64,000 bases of DNA from Watersipora subatra (taxonomy: Eukaryota > Bryozoa > Gymnolaemata > Cheilostomatida > Watersiporidae): assembly GCF_963576615.1 (NCBI RefSeq), contig NC_088711.1:5270001-5334000 (forward strand), read 5' to 3'. The notes below the pieces were generated by a model. That model saw only the letters and a program-made list of their open reading frames with translations. It was not told where the DNA came from and made no database searches. Shown here piece after piece: positions 1 through 14,300 of the stretch. The stretch's first letter is position 1, and every line of letters begins with the position of its first letter. The translations under genes and the position numbers were made by a program.

Positions 1-3000
1 TAATCATTTGTAATGCTATTTTTTAGACATCGATAAGGCTAGTAAGAGCAACATTGTAAGCTAGGAATATGCGTTGAGACATTGAGCGGTTTAGTGCAGA
101 AAATCTGCTGAGAATATCTTCAACAGGAATGTGAGAGTTTGTTTTTGATTTTTGCTTTTGTTTGTTTCTATTCCGCTTGGTTTAAAAATTCACCATCTCT
201 ACGGAGCTAAGTTCTATTATATATTAGCAATGTGTCGACACTTGTCATAAACTCTGTATGGTCTTAAGAATGTTCATGTAAAAAACAAGTAGCCAAAGCA
301 ACAAGTAGTTTATCATTTTCAGAGTTTGTATAATTTTATAGGCTAAATATCTTTAGCTGCAACGTGGGGGTCTTCTTCTGTCAAAATTATAAAACAGATC
401 TTTTTGAAAAACAAATTATTTTTTTAAGTTACTGTTCACCAATTAAAATTACAAACAGTAGACAGACAGGCAGACAAAAGGATAAATGAAATCTAGTAAT
501 GATATAAGTAAGTAGCCGTTTCCAAGTCGCATTCTGAAAGATGATAAGTAATTTGATAAGGTGCTGGCAGAAGTATTTCACGTAAGATGCAGTTTGTTTG
601 TGTCATCAACTGCCTAGAGGTGTGTCAGATGGACTCTAAGTAAACTGGGGCTGCATTACTTATACACAACTCTAGTTCAATTATGTAGTTATGACAACCT
701 CTCATTACTAGAAACCGCGCAGATTAGGAAAGAGGGACAAACATTTAGTGTAAGCGATTGGGTACAAAGGGTATATTACCTCTTGTTTATCAAACATTAG
801 CGGAGACCATGTCCGGGTATGAAAGAGCGCCAAGATACAATGTTACAAGTAATCCAGCTACTCAAAAAAAAAGCTGGAATTTGGCTAAAACTTCTACATC
901 TGATCTATTCTAGAGATAGGTAAAACTAATACATGGACTCATGCTTGCTTCCAGCTACTTCCAAACAACCTCTTGATCAATTTCTAGAAATAAGTGTGTA
1001 GGTTGAAGGGTATTTTGTAGCGATGAGTAACCTATGAGTGATCATGAAATAGTAACGCTTATTGTGTATGACCAAGTGTCAGGAGTGCCTTCAAGAGTTT
1101 CTTTGCCTCTAAATGAAACCACTACTACTCCGCTAACATAAGGAGCAGTGCAGAACACTTGAACGTTTGTACGCAAAACTGTTGGGCAACAGAACAACAC
1201 TAGCTCAACCGAACTATGAATACAGTGATATATAGGTACAGTATATTAGCTACAAACAGCCGTGGGGATGCATGAAGCCTGTGAACACTTGTCACCCAGC
1301 AAGTGTTGACTGAGGGTTTCGAAACGATTATTAAGACAAATGTGGAGAGCAACTCTGTAGTGAAGGGATGCAGTTGCCAATCATCAAGAAGCCTCTTTTG
1401 TCAGAATAGTGATAATGCAGCACTCAAACATAGCTTTAGTAACTCAAAGTTAAGTGTGTTATGATACTGATAGCAACGTTCATATTATAGTTCAGCCGAC
1501 AATTGGCTAAAAAATGGAGTTGCAGCAAACCAGATCTCACTAGACGTTGTTGCCAGATCTGGCCAGCTTCACACTCACCTCAGTAAAGTTGAACAGATAG
1601 ACTTCTGGCTAGTATCTCACATCTGCCACATCCACCGCTCTCTTGTGTTATGGTAAGAGGAAAGTCCAGCCAATGACACTTACAGTTGACCTTATAACCT
1701 AGTACTAGGCTACTATTGACTAGCAAAGAACGTTCCGGACGCACGACTAAAAGGTAACTAACTGCTGATTGAACTAGCTCCAGCTAGTCGTGTGCTTGTC
1801 TGACTGTAAATATATGTTCACTTGTACGTAACCGACTGCGGGAGTGAAGCGCTATCCATGGCAAGCTATCAATCAAAAAATTACTATGCATGAAGATAAA
1901 AGTATGATAGCATAGGTTATTACGCATAGAGAATTAGTGAAAGAGTTGACCTTTAACCTTTGCTTCTTGACTGGCCGAGTGGCTAAAGGTCCATTTGGAC
2001 AGTAACCAGCATTGACAAAGGACAATAGGGTCATGAAGGTCCTCTGACTGTACTGCGTCCAAAAGTGTCGCTTGTTCTGGACAATACAACCTAATAAAAC
2101 ACAGTTTAAAGGTTAGGGCTTGTCAGCAATCTTATAACTAATGACTGTGGCACCTGTAGGGGGCAAATACTGAACAAACTTCCATCTTGTGCTATAAACT
2201 CCAGCTTTCAGAGTGTACTACCAAGTTAATGTGCTCGAGAATCTAGATTCATGTTATTCATTATGCTATGAGCATTGAGTATGAACAAATACATAAGGGT
2301 CCGTCATTGTCCATGGAGGGTTGGGAGGAATACATTTTTACATTCAAAATATATTTTACAGTTAGAAAAACTTTTGAGCAACAAATTAGGTCTGTACAGC
2401 TCATAGTTGAAATGTCAAGTCTTCCCTTCACTCGGAGCAAAATGAAATCTTTGTGATCTGTAAAAATCACAGCTGGCGGAGACACGTCTGATAGGTGAGA
2501 GGTTCTGTCTCTACAGCAAAAAACACCCTATTCAAATATTATTATCTATGTTTCACCTTATCATTAGTAGAATTACTTAACTTTGCTGCTTCATGCTCTG
2601 GTATCTGTACTAAACATTAGAATTCAGGTTGAAAACTTAAAATAGAGGAAAATGTTTTAACTGCATTCAAGAAATATTTCCAAGAAAATAGACTACTCAA
2701 GACCAATAAGGCAAATGTTGTTCAATCAGCCTCCTTTGTAATCAGCTATATAATGTTTTAATCTACCTGCAAGCACTAAAACATTAGTCATTGTCTTATC
2801 TTGCTTTTTAATTGGCATATCTTGATAACTGTGTGCAGCAGCTTACCTTACGGTTCACACCGGACAGACATAGTGGTAACAAGCATGTTTAAAGGAATCT
2901 ACTGCCTTATTCCTAAAAACCAGTTAAAACCAGTTATACGAAGCGAAGTGACTTTTTTACTTTCCTACAAGCATTTCTGAATAGACAGCTCTAGCTCCAT

Positions 3001-3072
3001 AGTGAACAGCGCAAATGGTGGTCCAGGAACAGTAAACAGTAAATGCTCACAATGTACAAAGTGTGTTATGCT
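1..3072. other. AT-rich non-coding stretch, no gene seen
   Basis: No open frame here has recognisable protein motifs or splice-site-bounded coding sense on either strand. A short sequence near 1971-1991 resembles a tRNA A-box, but no matching B-box follows, so no RNA gene is called. Confidence 0.6.
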
Positions 3073-3413
3073 ATATCATATGTCTACAAATGTATGACAT
3101 ATTCCTAACATACTCTAGTATATCATATGTCTACCCCTGTATGATATATACCTAACATAGTATATGATATGTCTACCCCTGTATGATATATACCTAACAT
3201 AATATATCATATGACTACCACTGTATGACACATACCTAACATACCTTAGTATATCATATGTCTACTACTGCATGACATATACCTAACATAGTATATCATA
3301 TGTCTACAACCGTATGACATATACCTAACAGAGTATATCATATGTCTACTACTGTATGACATATACCTAACATAGTATATCATATGTCTACTACTGTATG
3401 ACATATACCTAAT
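3073..3413. repeat. Minisatellite, unit about 40 bp
   Basis: About eight imperfect copies of a 40-41 bp unit built around tatcatatgtctac and ctgtatgacatatac. The unit is AT-rich and partly self-complementary (ATCATATG/CATATGAT). A minus-strand open frame across it (3246-3524) only translates the repeat and is not considered a gene. Confidence 0.9.
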
Positions 3414-6400
3414 GTGATGTAGCTGCATGCACAACAAATGAACTTGTAAATGAATTTGTGCAATTGGATTGCAGCACGAGGCAAAAAGGGAGAAGAAGCA
3501 GCACCTCGGCAGCGAACATGACATTAACAGGTTTTCAACATATGAATTGGTTTCATTAACAAATATGTAAAAGACTGTTTTAATTTATTATGGAAATTAG
3601 AGAAAATAAGGTTTTTTAGAATTAATTAAAATACAAGCATGCTAACAAGCTAGTAAGCTACTACTAGGCACTTTCTAGATGAAAGTCATTTTATTAACCT
3701 GTTGGCAGTTGACAGCCTGGCAGGTGCTTGTTTCTATAACGGCTGAATCAGAACTGATTGATCAGTTGTTTTTTTCAGCAGGGCAATTTCTAAAATAGCC
3801 TGTCAGTTTTGTTTTGGTCATTATTGGATACCAGATGATTTATAACGTAAATTCCGCAGAAGAGCGATTGTCTACAAAGAACATTCCACGCATATGACAG
3901 AATTCTGGTCTACTAGCCTGAGATTAAAAAGGGTTATAAGGGTTTCTGGGTGTTTTATGAGAAAAACGGAAATTTTTAAAAATAAATTTTTGAATGTAGA
4001 AGGTATAACGCTATGAAGCCAAAGACATACAGTAGCTAGGAGAGGCCGACTAGCTGGAATGATAAAGTTGTACATTACAGCCAATTAGAGATCAGCTTAA
4101 ATAGTACGGAGTATATTTGCTTTCTTTTATAAAGTGCATGCAAAAAAATTTATCAAGCAATGTTCAAAGGTTGTTTATGAAAAAAACACCCATTCATCCA
4201 ATGCTTGCTGTCGATGGCATTATAATATGGAATTTCCAAAACACCTCGCTAGTCTGTCCAAAGTTGTCTGCTCGGCTTGACGCGCTGCTACATTACTCAA
4301 AATCACTTATTCCCCAAAATGCTAGAGTTAGTATCATGGCACCTTAACAGTACTCAGTAGAGAGAGGTCAGAGGTCAGCAGTCAGATGCCAGCCAGTGAT
4401 CATTGGTAAGGTACAAGTCAAAAATACTGAATGAGTTTATTGTTTATTTGGTCGGTCAATGATGGCAGCAGCAAACTTTATGGCAAAATTCAACTGGGCA
4501 GCTAAAAACATTTAAAATAAAAAGATATTTTGTATAAATTGTGTGAAAATTGATGCCATGTGTCAAGCAATAACAGCATTCAATAAATAGCAGCACAGCG
4601 ATACATGGCAGCACTGATGTTCCAATAAGTTGAGCAGTTTATCGCTAAAACAACTTTTATGTGAAGCACTGTGAGCCAAGAGACCATTGTGTGACCACGT
4701 GGGTCACCAGGTTTATTATACCTTGTAAGTGGAAAAGGGATCACAAATCACTAAGGAAAGCTAAGCAGGTCATCTTCGGGTATCTATCCAACACAATAAA
4801 GTTTTTAATCCAATCTTTTAACGGAACATGTTATTAGTCGTTAAAATTCTTTAACGGCACTCGGTTGTCTCTTAGACGCTCGAAGTGACTCGTGGAACTG
4901 TTAATAATCTGCTTTGGCTGTTCACGTTCCTACAGATCTCTAAAGCGTATCAAAAGGTGGCCGTAGCGTCATAAAATAATAAATATGGTGGACAATTTGC
5001 GTGCATACGAAAAGTTGCTTCTAGCAATACTAATTTATACTAAAGCTACAATGGAGTCAAATGAAACTGCACAATTTCTGGAGCACGAAGGACTGACAAG
5101 GTCATTATAGTTATCACTTTAACATTCATAAAGTTATAGGGTGAGATACCATGAGTTTGATTAAATAGGTCGACCTTGCAAAGTGTCACAAACCAACTGA
5201 CAGATCACATTTCTACATTTTTACAGATATTTCAGAACATCAATCAAATTTAGCTAAAATTTGGCTGGTTGTCACAATTTTTGCAACGTATCGTACTAGA
5301 GTTTCAGAATATCAAATTGCTCAAAGCAGTTTGAAAAGTGAGAGGAAGGAAACCTTACTGCTCAGAGAAATAGAACATTTGAAAGTTGTATTAGCCATTG
5401 CATGGTAGTGAAACAGTCCTCTAATCTCAAAGGGATGGTTGGTAGCCACCTGCTGTGCGTGGTCAGAAGATTCAAACCTACTTTTACTGGTACTAATCCT
5501 CCTATTGGTTGGGGCGCTAACAACAGAGGATACAAGTTGAGATCAATACAGCAGATTAGTGGTGGTCACGCTTCACCAGCTGCCCTTGCCATCTAGATAT
5601 GGAAAGCTGGGGTAAACTGACAATAAAGACCAATTTGCCACCTCAGTTGACTCAAGCAGCAACGCCCACATACCTGCTAACACACGTTGTAATCACCCAC
5701 TTAACATACACTTCATAGAGTTGCTCTTTTTTATCAGGTTTGTGAGCAACTGGAATAGCTCTACTGAAAACTTTTGCTTTATCCCACTTGACATGTAGCT
5801 ATGCTACACCCAGGCACACTCACACTACGCACGGTATCTTGTGTCAAATGTGTTGCCTGTGAATCTACCCTGAATGTTTTAAAAAGATTCAAACACCCTA
5901 GACGATATGAAGGCGTCACGTGATTGGCGGCGTGGCGCCAATCTGCGCTGGAACTCGCCCAGGAAGTTGATGCTGAGTGATAACGCTAGACTTTCTCTAT
6001 CAGAACTTTATCACGTGTGAGATGCATTTCGATTGGTTGTTTTTCCCCAGAATGCAATTCTATGGCTTCTAATTTTTTTGCATCAATGTTCACCGTACGG
6101 CAGCAACATTTCGCTATTTTGTTACGATTGAAACGTCAAAACGAACCCTGAATTGTTCATAGATTTAAGAAGAGCACACCCAGCCCTGTAAGACACAAGA
6201 CACTAAAATTACAAAGAAACCCAGTTGAATACCAACATTTGTGAGTCAATCGTTGCACAGGTTGACCATCTTGAGAATGGTAAATATTTATTAAAATAAA
6301 ATAAAAAAACGACTACAAAGTAAACTACATATATAAATCCTAAACAATTACTGTTAAAAGTACAGAATCGTTTTTTCTTATGTTTTTTGTAGTGTACAAT

Positions 6401-6976
6401 TTGTGAAAGTGAGATAGGCCCAACAACAAAAGCAGAAGTGATTAATGTCATTGTCTAGAAGGCGCCATATTGACTTAAATCTATTAACAACTCCAAAAAA
6501 ACTGATAATACAGAATTTAATTGGCAGTTTGTGAGCGTGTGAGTCGCCCAAATGTGTTTAAGCGCACGCCAGCGATACCTCCGCGCTCCTCATGACGCAT
6601 GCCATAAAATCGCCTGGTGTGTTTGCACCTGTAGTCATCGCCCATGATCTTTATGCTCGTAGGTGAGTACACATAAACTCTCTACATTTCAGTAGGGTGT
6701 GTTTCTGCTTCAAGCGCAAGCAGTTTAGACAGCCATCAAAGAGTTAATTACTGTTACTGAGTATTACTTGTGTGTCCGGAATACCTCACAGCCCTTTATA
6801 TACAGGGGACCCCTACTTTGTTGTAGGTTCTGAATATTGCACTGGTATAAAGTATAAACACAGCTGTTGGAGCAAGAAGTTCTCAACCTGGATGTTAGAG
6901 CCTTACAGCAACGTATTAAAAGTGTTTCATAGAGTTGCTGACATACTGCCGACAGTAAACTTTAAAAACAAAATAT
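3414..6976. other. Non-coding stretch with scattered repeat-like segments
   Basis: No gene is recognised. The segment 5900-6110 includes a small palindrome around attggcg/cgccaat and a CACGTG-containing stretch that looks like dispersed repeat DNA. Short open frames at 4117-4347 and 5402-5596 show no domain, motif or splice context. Confidence 0.5.
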
Positions 6977-7118
6977 TTGCTATAATAAAAGTCGTGTCCA
7001 TCCGTCTGTAGACACGACACGCTAAAAGAATAAATAAAAAGATTGCACGATACAGGAATCAAACCTGGATATTTAAATCCTTAGCCGAGTGCGTTACTAT
7101 TATCACCGCTCCATCACC
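6977..7118 (-). repeat. tRNA-derived SINE-like element, copy 1
   Basis: Read on the minus strand, 7118-7046 resembles a tRNA: an A-box-like region, then a B-box close to GGTTTGATTCC. The body ends in a tail (ACGGATGGACACGAC, then TTTTATTATAG) shared with the copies near 21.3 and 22.4 kb. The acceptor-stem ends do not pair, so this is not a functional tRNA gene. The shared tail and antisense orientation suggest a SINE or a tRNA-carrying non-autonomous element. Confidence 0.55.
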
Positions 7119-9045
7119 TTTTGATATTTAGGAATACTTGTGCACATAATTATAATACATGACAATCTCTCACGGCACGCTGGGCAATGAAAGTGGAGGA
7201 TGAGTCAGCTGAATCTTGGTTTTGCTTGTCACGATTGTCAGAAAAAAGATGGCCGACTCTACATTCCCTGTACTCTACTGGCCAATTGCTACAGATAATC
7301 GTACTAATAGATGCATGAGTCGTATGGTCTATGAAACCTAAAGCCTTACATATGCATGTGTAATTTCGCTGCATGTTTTAAAAAAGCCTCCTGAAAAAAC
7401 TTGTTAATATGCAGTAGGCAGCAATTCACAAACCACAAAGAGAAGTGATACCACGAGCTGCCTCACCTCATATCACACAAGTATTACTCTGATCATCTGT
7501 GTATCCAGCTAGACCAGTCTTATGCGAGACAAATTAATTTTAACTTTTGAATAAACCGATCTTAGAGAGTTTTCTTCTCTGATTCCAGAGATTACTTTAT
7601 ATGAAGCCTGATAGCAAGTGTGAACAGTTGTAAAATGATTAAACTTTTATGAAACATGACAGCGCTTGCTTTGCGCGATGAAATTGTTCTAACGCCTGTC
7701 ATTTTTTTTCAACGATTGAACGAAGGGTATTAAATTTTTATTATTATTAAACTCTTCTCATGCAACACCAAATATAATGCTCGGTTAAATATTAATTTGC
7801 ATTTTTTGCTATGTTGTACATTTTCTACATTTATGACTAAAAACTTGTTATCAACTAGTTTGTCTACAGTGTGTCCACAGTTTATACACTCTAGTTAAAA
7901 TATCAGTAGTAAAATAGCGTATATATCTACATATCATAACACATAGACATGAAACAACTATTCCAGTGGAGGAAGAAGCAGCCATATTCAGTTAAGAGTT
8001 ATCTACTCTTATTAATTTTGATGCTTCTGAAGTCAAGTCATGAACCATATAGTTTCATTGCTACACTGGGAGTCCGGCATTGATAATGGTGAATTAACTT
8101 AGCAAGCACTTGCAAGCACTTGTAACTGCAATTTTATGTAGTATAATGTACATTAATGTTTTATAATGACCAGTACATATGCTAGGATACTGCAATATAA
8201 TATGACATGTTGAGGGCAAATCCATCATACATATGAATATATCCTGACCATGATATGTCTGGTAATGTATTGGACAAATTGTGTTCTGCAAAGTACTTTG
8301 TTTCACTGCAGTGCCCATCATGCTCTGCAGTCTAATACATAACGGCGTATAATGCTACCTTGAATATTAAATTATATTTTATCTTTAGTATTACATTGTG
8401 TAACTGATCAAAGTTTGCATTTGCAGCTGGAGACCATCAATAACTTCACAGCTATTAAATAAAAATACATCTTCATAACGTTTTCTGAAAAATAAAACTA
8501 TTTCAGTGAAATTTTCACACATGGTAGAATTACCTTTGCAAATCTTTTGGACTTGAAAACTTCTCGTTGCCAATAACAGACTAGTTTAACTGACCAGATC
8601 ACATATTAATAGTTTTCTCCGCGTATGAAGCATCTCAGAGATCGTCTCTGTCACTCATTGGCTTATTTCAACTTCATCCATACGTAAATCAAACACGAGA
8701 GCTAAAAGAGTTGAATAAAAAATGAAGATTTTTTATTTTAATTAACTTTTTACTCTTAGTAAGGAGCTCCAGGAGAGAAGCCCTTCCAAAACACTTTGAG
8801 TTAAGTAAAGTGATTTTTAGACATGTATTCTGCATAAAGACAGCAAAAACTGTCCTTAAAGTAGTTTTATACATTGTAGTAGCTAATAGTAAGCAATACA
8901 ACCAGCGTCCATGTGGTCCACATTGTTGTGTATTTATGGAAAGTTATCGAAAAAAACAAATTCATGATTTCAGAAGAATAAATGGTCAGCATACCAAATT
9001 TCAGCATTTTCATTATATATACAATTTTCCTGTAATCTTACATTA
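7119..9045. other. AT-rich non-coding stretch
   Basis: Several frames of 60-80 codons occur on both strands, overlap each other and show no domain, signal peptide or splice logic. Nothing else was identified. Confidence 0.5.
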
Positions 9046-9111
9046 ATTTGGGCTCCAAAGCTATTTATTTGGGCTCCAAGGTTATTTATTTGGGCTCCAA
9101 GGCTATTTATT
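9046..9111. repeat. Three-copy 21-bp tandem repeat
   Basis: The motif tttgggctccaaggctattta is repeated three times with one or two differences per copy. Confidence 0.85.
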
Positions 9112-9958
9112 CAAAGCAGTATCGGAAGCTTTCGCAAAAGCCTCTTGTTTGTACTTGTCACAAACAAGCACTCATGATAAGGTACGCTAAGAGTGTGTTA
9201 TGTCAGTTATTCTCATATCAGTAAGAGATCAGCAGTATATCAGTATGTCTGTAATACTTTCATAAGAAAGACAGTCGTGAATTTACCAATTCAGAACTCT
9301 GGTAATAGTTGGATAGTCTCTGAATAGTCTGAGAAGCTAAGTATAGCCCTAACTCGTGGTATGCATGCTTTGCTAGAGTGTTTAGGGCTGTTCAAGTGGC
9401 TGTAGAAACAGTTGAAGTGAATGCTTGTCTCTATTTGCCATCTCAAGGGCATTCAATAGACTTTCGCCATTTAATATAACAAATATGATTTCAATGCCGA
9501 CAGGAAATTTATTTTCAGAGATTTTCTATATGGAAGCAGCCCTCAGCCAGTATGCATGCGTGTTTAGCTAACCAAGATTGTTGCAGTGATATTAATTACT
9601 TCAAAGAGAACTTATAACGGCGAACAACGCAGATTAAAATTTAATTTAAATTATAAAGCAACAGATGAGCAATTATCCAAACCTTTGTACTAACTCATAT
9701 GAAGGAATGCTCAAGCTCCTTTCAGTGTTTGTTTAATATAGTAAACAAGACCTTTAGAGTGAGTGTACAGAAGCATACTCAGAACTCCTCATACTTCTTG
9801 TACGTATGCAGGTGAAAACACTCTAACTCAAGGTTTCGCTGACTTCATTCTCATAATCTTAAGGATAACAAGTTGAAAAAGGTTGTGTGCAGCGATATCT
9901 TTTCAACTAAAAGCGTATCATCATAAATCTCTACAGCGTAGCTAATAAAGCTCACAGT

Positions 9959-10000
9959 ATGCCAGCCAAAGCTCACAGGGCACCCAAAGATCGTCTACAG
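9959..10000 (+). CDS. Candidate alternative first exon of the LRR gene
   Basis: An ATG opens 14 codons (beginning MPAKAH) that end at a consensus donor, CAG followed by GTAAGT at 10001. The exon ends in phase 0, the phase needed to join the exon at 11694. It could be an alternative first exon of the LRRC74-like gene or a chance combination. Only the start codon, open frame and strong donor support it. Confidence 0.3.
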
Positions 10001-10139
10001 GTAAGTAAAATGTCCTCTTATGACTGTCATCAGTATGTCCTATTAACAAGTACAAACTGCTTCATTTGTGAAAGAGAGTCACGTTGTAAGTATTTCCTGT
10101 TTAATATAAAGTAGGTGTTCTACAAATGGGTGGGTCACA

Positions 10140-10171
10140 TTCATAGAGTTTCTCTAATAGAGAGACTCTAT
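10140..10171. repeat. 14-bp-arm hairpin
   Basis: Inverted repeat with arms catagagtttctct and agagagactctatg around a 3-4 base loop, with one mismatch. Function unknown; no terminator role is implied in a eukaryote. Confidence 0.7.
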
Positions 10172-10423
10172 GGATGTGAGTTAAGATGAGTTAGGATGGT
10201 AGGATGAGTCAGCACCGGTCAGTATGAGTAGAGTCTTGATTTGACTGCAGTTCTAGATTATTACTTTAACTACTAGCAAGCATGTGACAGGACTATATAC
10301 CATAGCAAAGGTATAATAGCCTTAACAGAAGCTGTAGAGTTTTCCTTATGAGCAGGTTGCTATCAAACGAACCCTGGTAGGAAGAAAAGATAAAAAAGTG
10401 TTGAAATAAAACTAGGATAAGTA

Positions 10424-10566
10424 ATAACAACAACAATGATAATATCACAAGTAACAACAGCAATAATAATGATGATCTGAGTTATGATAACAAAAATGGT
10501 GATATCTGAACTAGTAATAACAATAATGATAATATCTCATCTAATAACAACAATAATAATGATATC
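10424..10566. repeat. Degenerate AAT/AAC microsatellite
   Basis: A run of aataacaacaataatgata-type trinucleotide repeats interrupted by gatatc-containing spacers. Simple-sequence DNA. Confidence 0.8.
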
Positions 10567-11312
10567 TTGGCTCAAGTTAAATTTAACGCATTGCTTGTAA
10601 GAATACTTGTAACCAGAAATCTCGCAGAAACAGACATCTTGAAGATGTTAGCTTCAGTATAAAAAAGGTATGAGTGGTACTCCTTAGCTTATAACTGAGT
10701 CCCAGAAACACTCATTCTATCAGTCTTAAGATTTCTGTGTGAAACTAACCATAATAACTATAGTCTAGCTTGGGTTGCAGCTTTGAAAATCGCATCGAAC
10801 ATCAAGCTAAACGGCTAAATACTAATAGCATTAATATGTCACCATAGAAAAGTACAACATGGACTTGGTAAAATGTTGCGCAGCCCCCAAGATTGAAATG
10901 CTATCCTCTGGTATGATATATTGTAATATGCACTCATTACCAACATAAAATACGAGCCTATACAAATATGTGTTAACACCACCGACTTTGTTGTAATCTA
11001 CAAACAGGCATTCTGCCCAACAATTCTATTGTCTCAGAAATGGCCAGCTATTTGAGTAGGCTATCGTGCCTATTTAACAGTAATTGTTTGTATTTCATAT
11101 CAAAGTATCGGCTTTCAAAACGCCTTAGTTACTTACTTTCAAACGACTTTTAAACAAAACATCGAAGAACAAAACGCAAGGCGCTAGTATTGACAGCACG
11201 GTCCTTTCTTCGAGTTAATACTATTATGTAATGCGTAGAAGCTTTCCTTATCTGATATATCTGCATTCCTTATCCCTTCAATGAGACCTGCAGGTGGGCA
11301 AGACGTGAAGAT

Positions 11313-14300
11313 ATGTCAGACGCTGGATCAGTTGTGAGTTATGTAAGTAAAAAACCTCAAAAGAAAGTTTTCAAACGATGGAATTAGCCAATTTTAATAA
11401 TGGCTATTAGCTTAGATATCTATTGTGCATTAGTTTATCGCTACTATTCAGAATTCAGTAAGCTCTTGTGCAAAGATAGCAAAAGGTTTCTGAGTTCTGC
11501 TTTGATCTCTGTGTGCGCAACTATTAAAAAGCAGTCTGTCTTCATTTTGGCTGAGCGAGAAACATTCTACCTAACCTGGATCCAAAATGATGTTCATGTG
11601 ATCAATAGTAAAGATGAATTTGAACTATTGGGGATAGGACAGGTCATAGCAATTACTACGAATGGCATTAATCTGAGAATGTTAACTTTCCAGGTCGGGG
11701 TCAAGGCTACCTTCTCGAGACCATCAACAAGGACTGGTGGCGAGGGCGTAGAGGAACCTCAGAAAAGGTTACCAAGTTGTGAGCCAACAGAGCAAGTAGC
11801 TAATCAAGGTGTGCTTATAACAGAACTCATCTACGATCCTCCTGAAGAAGGAGAAGGAGCCCAAGTACCAAATGATGAAGTACAGGTACAGAGGCTATAT
11901 AATGTGCAAGTTTTGGAAGGCAGAAAATGCTCATTTTTTTTACTCCAGAAGTTTGAACTTGAAAAAGGTTGAACAGTTCTGGTCAGAAGTGGTTACAAAG
12001 CAAAGTCCATGTATTTAATGCCTGTAGATTTTCTGTGCTGAGACAATTTTATATTTGTAAACATCTATGATGTGAGACTTGTACACTAACTTATCCTAAA
12101 CCTATGATAATCTTAACATTGTTTACCTGTAAATGTGCCATAATCTATCCGTTGATATATCTGTCCATTTCTAGATGTACAATAGTCTACTTCCAAACTC
12201 AATCATAGTTTACCCATAGACCCATAATGGCTACCCACAGACTTGCCATACTCTACTTACAGACTAGTCATAGTGTACCCACAGACTTGCCATACTCTAC
12301 TTACAGACTAGTCATAGTGTACCCACATACTTGCCATACTTTACTTACAGACTAGTCATAGTGTACCCACAGACTTGCCATACTTTACTTACAGATTAGT
12401 CATAGTGTACCCACAGACTTGCCATACTCTACTCACAGACTAGTCATAGTGTACCCACAGACTTGCCATACTCTACTTACAGACTAGTCATAGTGTACCC
12501 ACAGACTTGCCATACTTTACTTACAGACTAGTCATTGCATACCCACAGACTCGTCATAAGCTACCCTAAAACGTACGACAGTCTATCCTTGAACATACCC
12601 TACTGTACCTTAAATGTACGCGCCTAACCTCAAGGCCTCATTAGACTTTAGACGTAACTTAGGCTACCCATAGTTGTACCATAGTCTATTTTCGGGTTCT
12701 GTAATCTACTGATTAATTCAATATAGGCTCATAATAGTCCACTCATAGACTCACCGCGGTCTACCAATAAACTTGGACATAAACTAGCTCATAAGTTTAG
12801 GTATAAAGTGAGAAGGTAAGAGATCAACTACCACAAGAGCTAAACCTCTACATTATACAAATATTATTACACCATCTAGAAAGAACAACCCTCACAGAAG
12901 TCAGCAGACTCGAGCAAATCGGCGGATACAAAAAGTAGTAAAGAAAGGAAATATCAGCAGATGGCTCCAGATATATTCAATGAACAGGAGTGGGATACAG
13001 ATTTGGATGATGAGGGTGAGCAAAAATATGTGTTCAATAACTGTGACTCAGCAGACGGACAGAACGAGAAACACTTCCATAACCAGCTTTTGCTACCATT
13101 AGTTAGTTACATAGTTGACCCTCAAGTGTGTAGCTGATATCTCTGTTTCAGCATACTGCATCCTTTTAAATTAATTTTTAATGAGAAATATGTCAAAAAT
13201 CCTTGTCAGAAGCTAAAACGGTGTGTCACAATCCTGAGAGACTAATTTACAGTTAAGGATGATAAATGTGTGATAAGCAGGGACAGACCGTGTCACTTCC
13301 TAACATCACTTATCGATACCAGTTTTGTTAAAACTAGTTAAACCTTGTTTTATAAATGCATAAATAAAAGGATAGATGGTCTAGTATTGCTATCTTTAGA
13401 CTGATAGTATTGTATTGCTATCTTTAGACTGATAGTCTAGTATGGCTATCTTTAGACTGATAGTCTAGTATTGTTATCTTTAGACTGATAGTCTAGTATT
13501 GCTATCTTTAGACTTATAGATAGTCTTATATTTGCTATCTTTAGACTTATAGTCTAGTATTGCTATATTTAGACTGATAGTCTAGTAATGCTATATTTAG
13601 ACTGATAGTCTAGTATTGCTATCTTTAGACTGATAGTCTAGTATTGCTATCTTTAGACTTATAGTCTAGTATTGCTATCTTTAAACTTATAGTCTAGCAT
13701 TGCTATCTTTAGACTGATAGTCTAGTATTGCTATCTTTAGACTGATAGTCTAGTATTGCTATCTTTAGACTTATAGTCTAGTATTGCTATCTTTAGACTG
13801 ATAGTCTAGTATGGCTATCTTTAGACTTATAGTCTAGTATTGCTATCTTCAGACTAATAGATAGTCTAAGACCATTATCATTAGACTGATAGTTTTGCTA
13901 AGTCGAGGCAATCAAACTTTAGATCGGAAACCTACCAGGTTTCTAGATATCTCAGCAGGTTTCTTCTAGTTCAAAACTTTTGCAAAAATGTAGAATTTTT
14001 CAATTAGAGATGCTCCTGTGTGGTCTCTGCACAAGCATTTATAAGGAAGCAATGGTAAATAACTACCCCTTGAGAAACTGAAGAGGAAAATCTTACATGA
14101 AAGGATAACCAAATGCTATTTGAAAGACATAAAACTATTTGTGATGAGCCGCCAGTATTAAAGTGAACACTTCAAAAGCATCTGCCCCTCTATCCGCCAA
14201 TCACATCCACTGGAGGCATTCACATATCCAGAGTAGCCATTTGACACAAAGTATTTGATGAATTTGTCCAGAAGTCGTTGTTCATTACAGCAAAGTGCAA

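Larger units (their letters stand above)
9112..11312. other. Region upstream of the LRR gene
   Basis: Apart from a candidate first exon (9959-10000), a hairpin (10140-10171) and an AAT/AAC-rich microsatellite, no gene or clear promoter element was recognised. Confidence 0.5.

Noticed and set aside
1971-2040. tRNA-Ser/Leu-like start (TGGCCGAGTGGCTAAAGG)
   Set aside because: No anticodon arm or B-box follows at the right distance.
3246-3524. 92-codon minus-strand frame with RYMSYSSRHMIY repeats
   Set aside because: It is the translation of the 40-bp minisatellite.
7046-7118. Functional tRNA gene on the minus strand
   Set aside because: A- and B-box-like motifs are present, but the acceptor stem does not pair and the sequence has a SINE-like tail.
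11400-11972. 190-codon plus-strand frame as a stand-alone gene
   Set aside because: Only 11694-11885, bounded by an acceptor and a donor, fits the LRR gene. The flanking codons are intron sequence that happens to be open.
12215-12560. CRISPR array
   Set aside because: Repeats are contiguous and degenerate with no unique spacers, and the context is a eukaryotic intron. The same applies to the other tandem arrays here.
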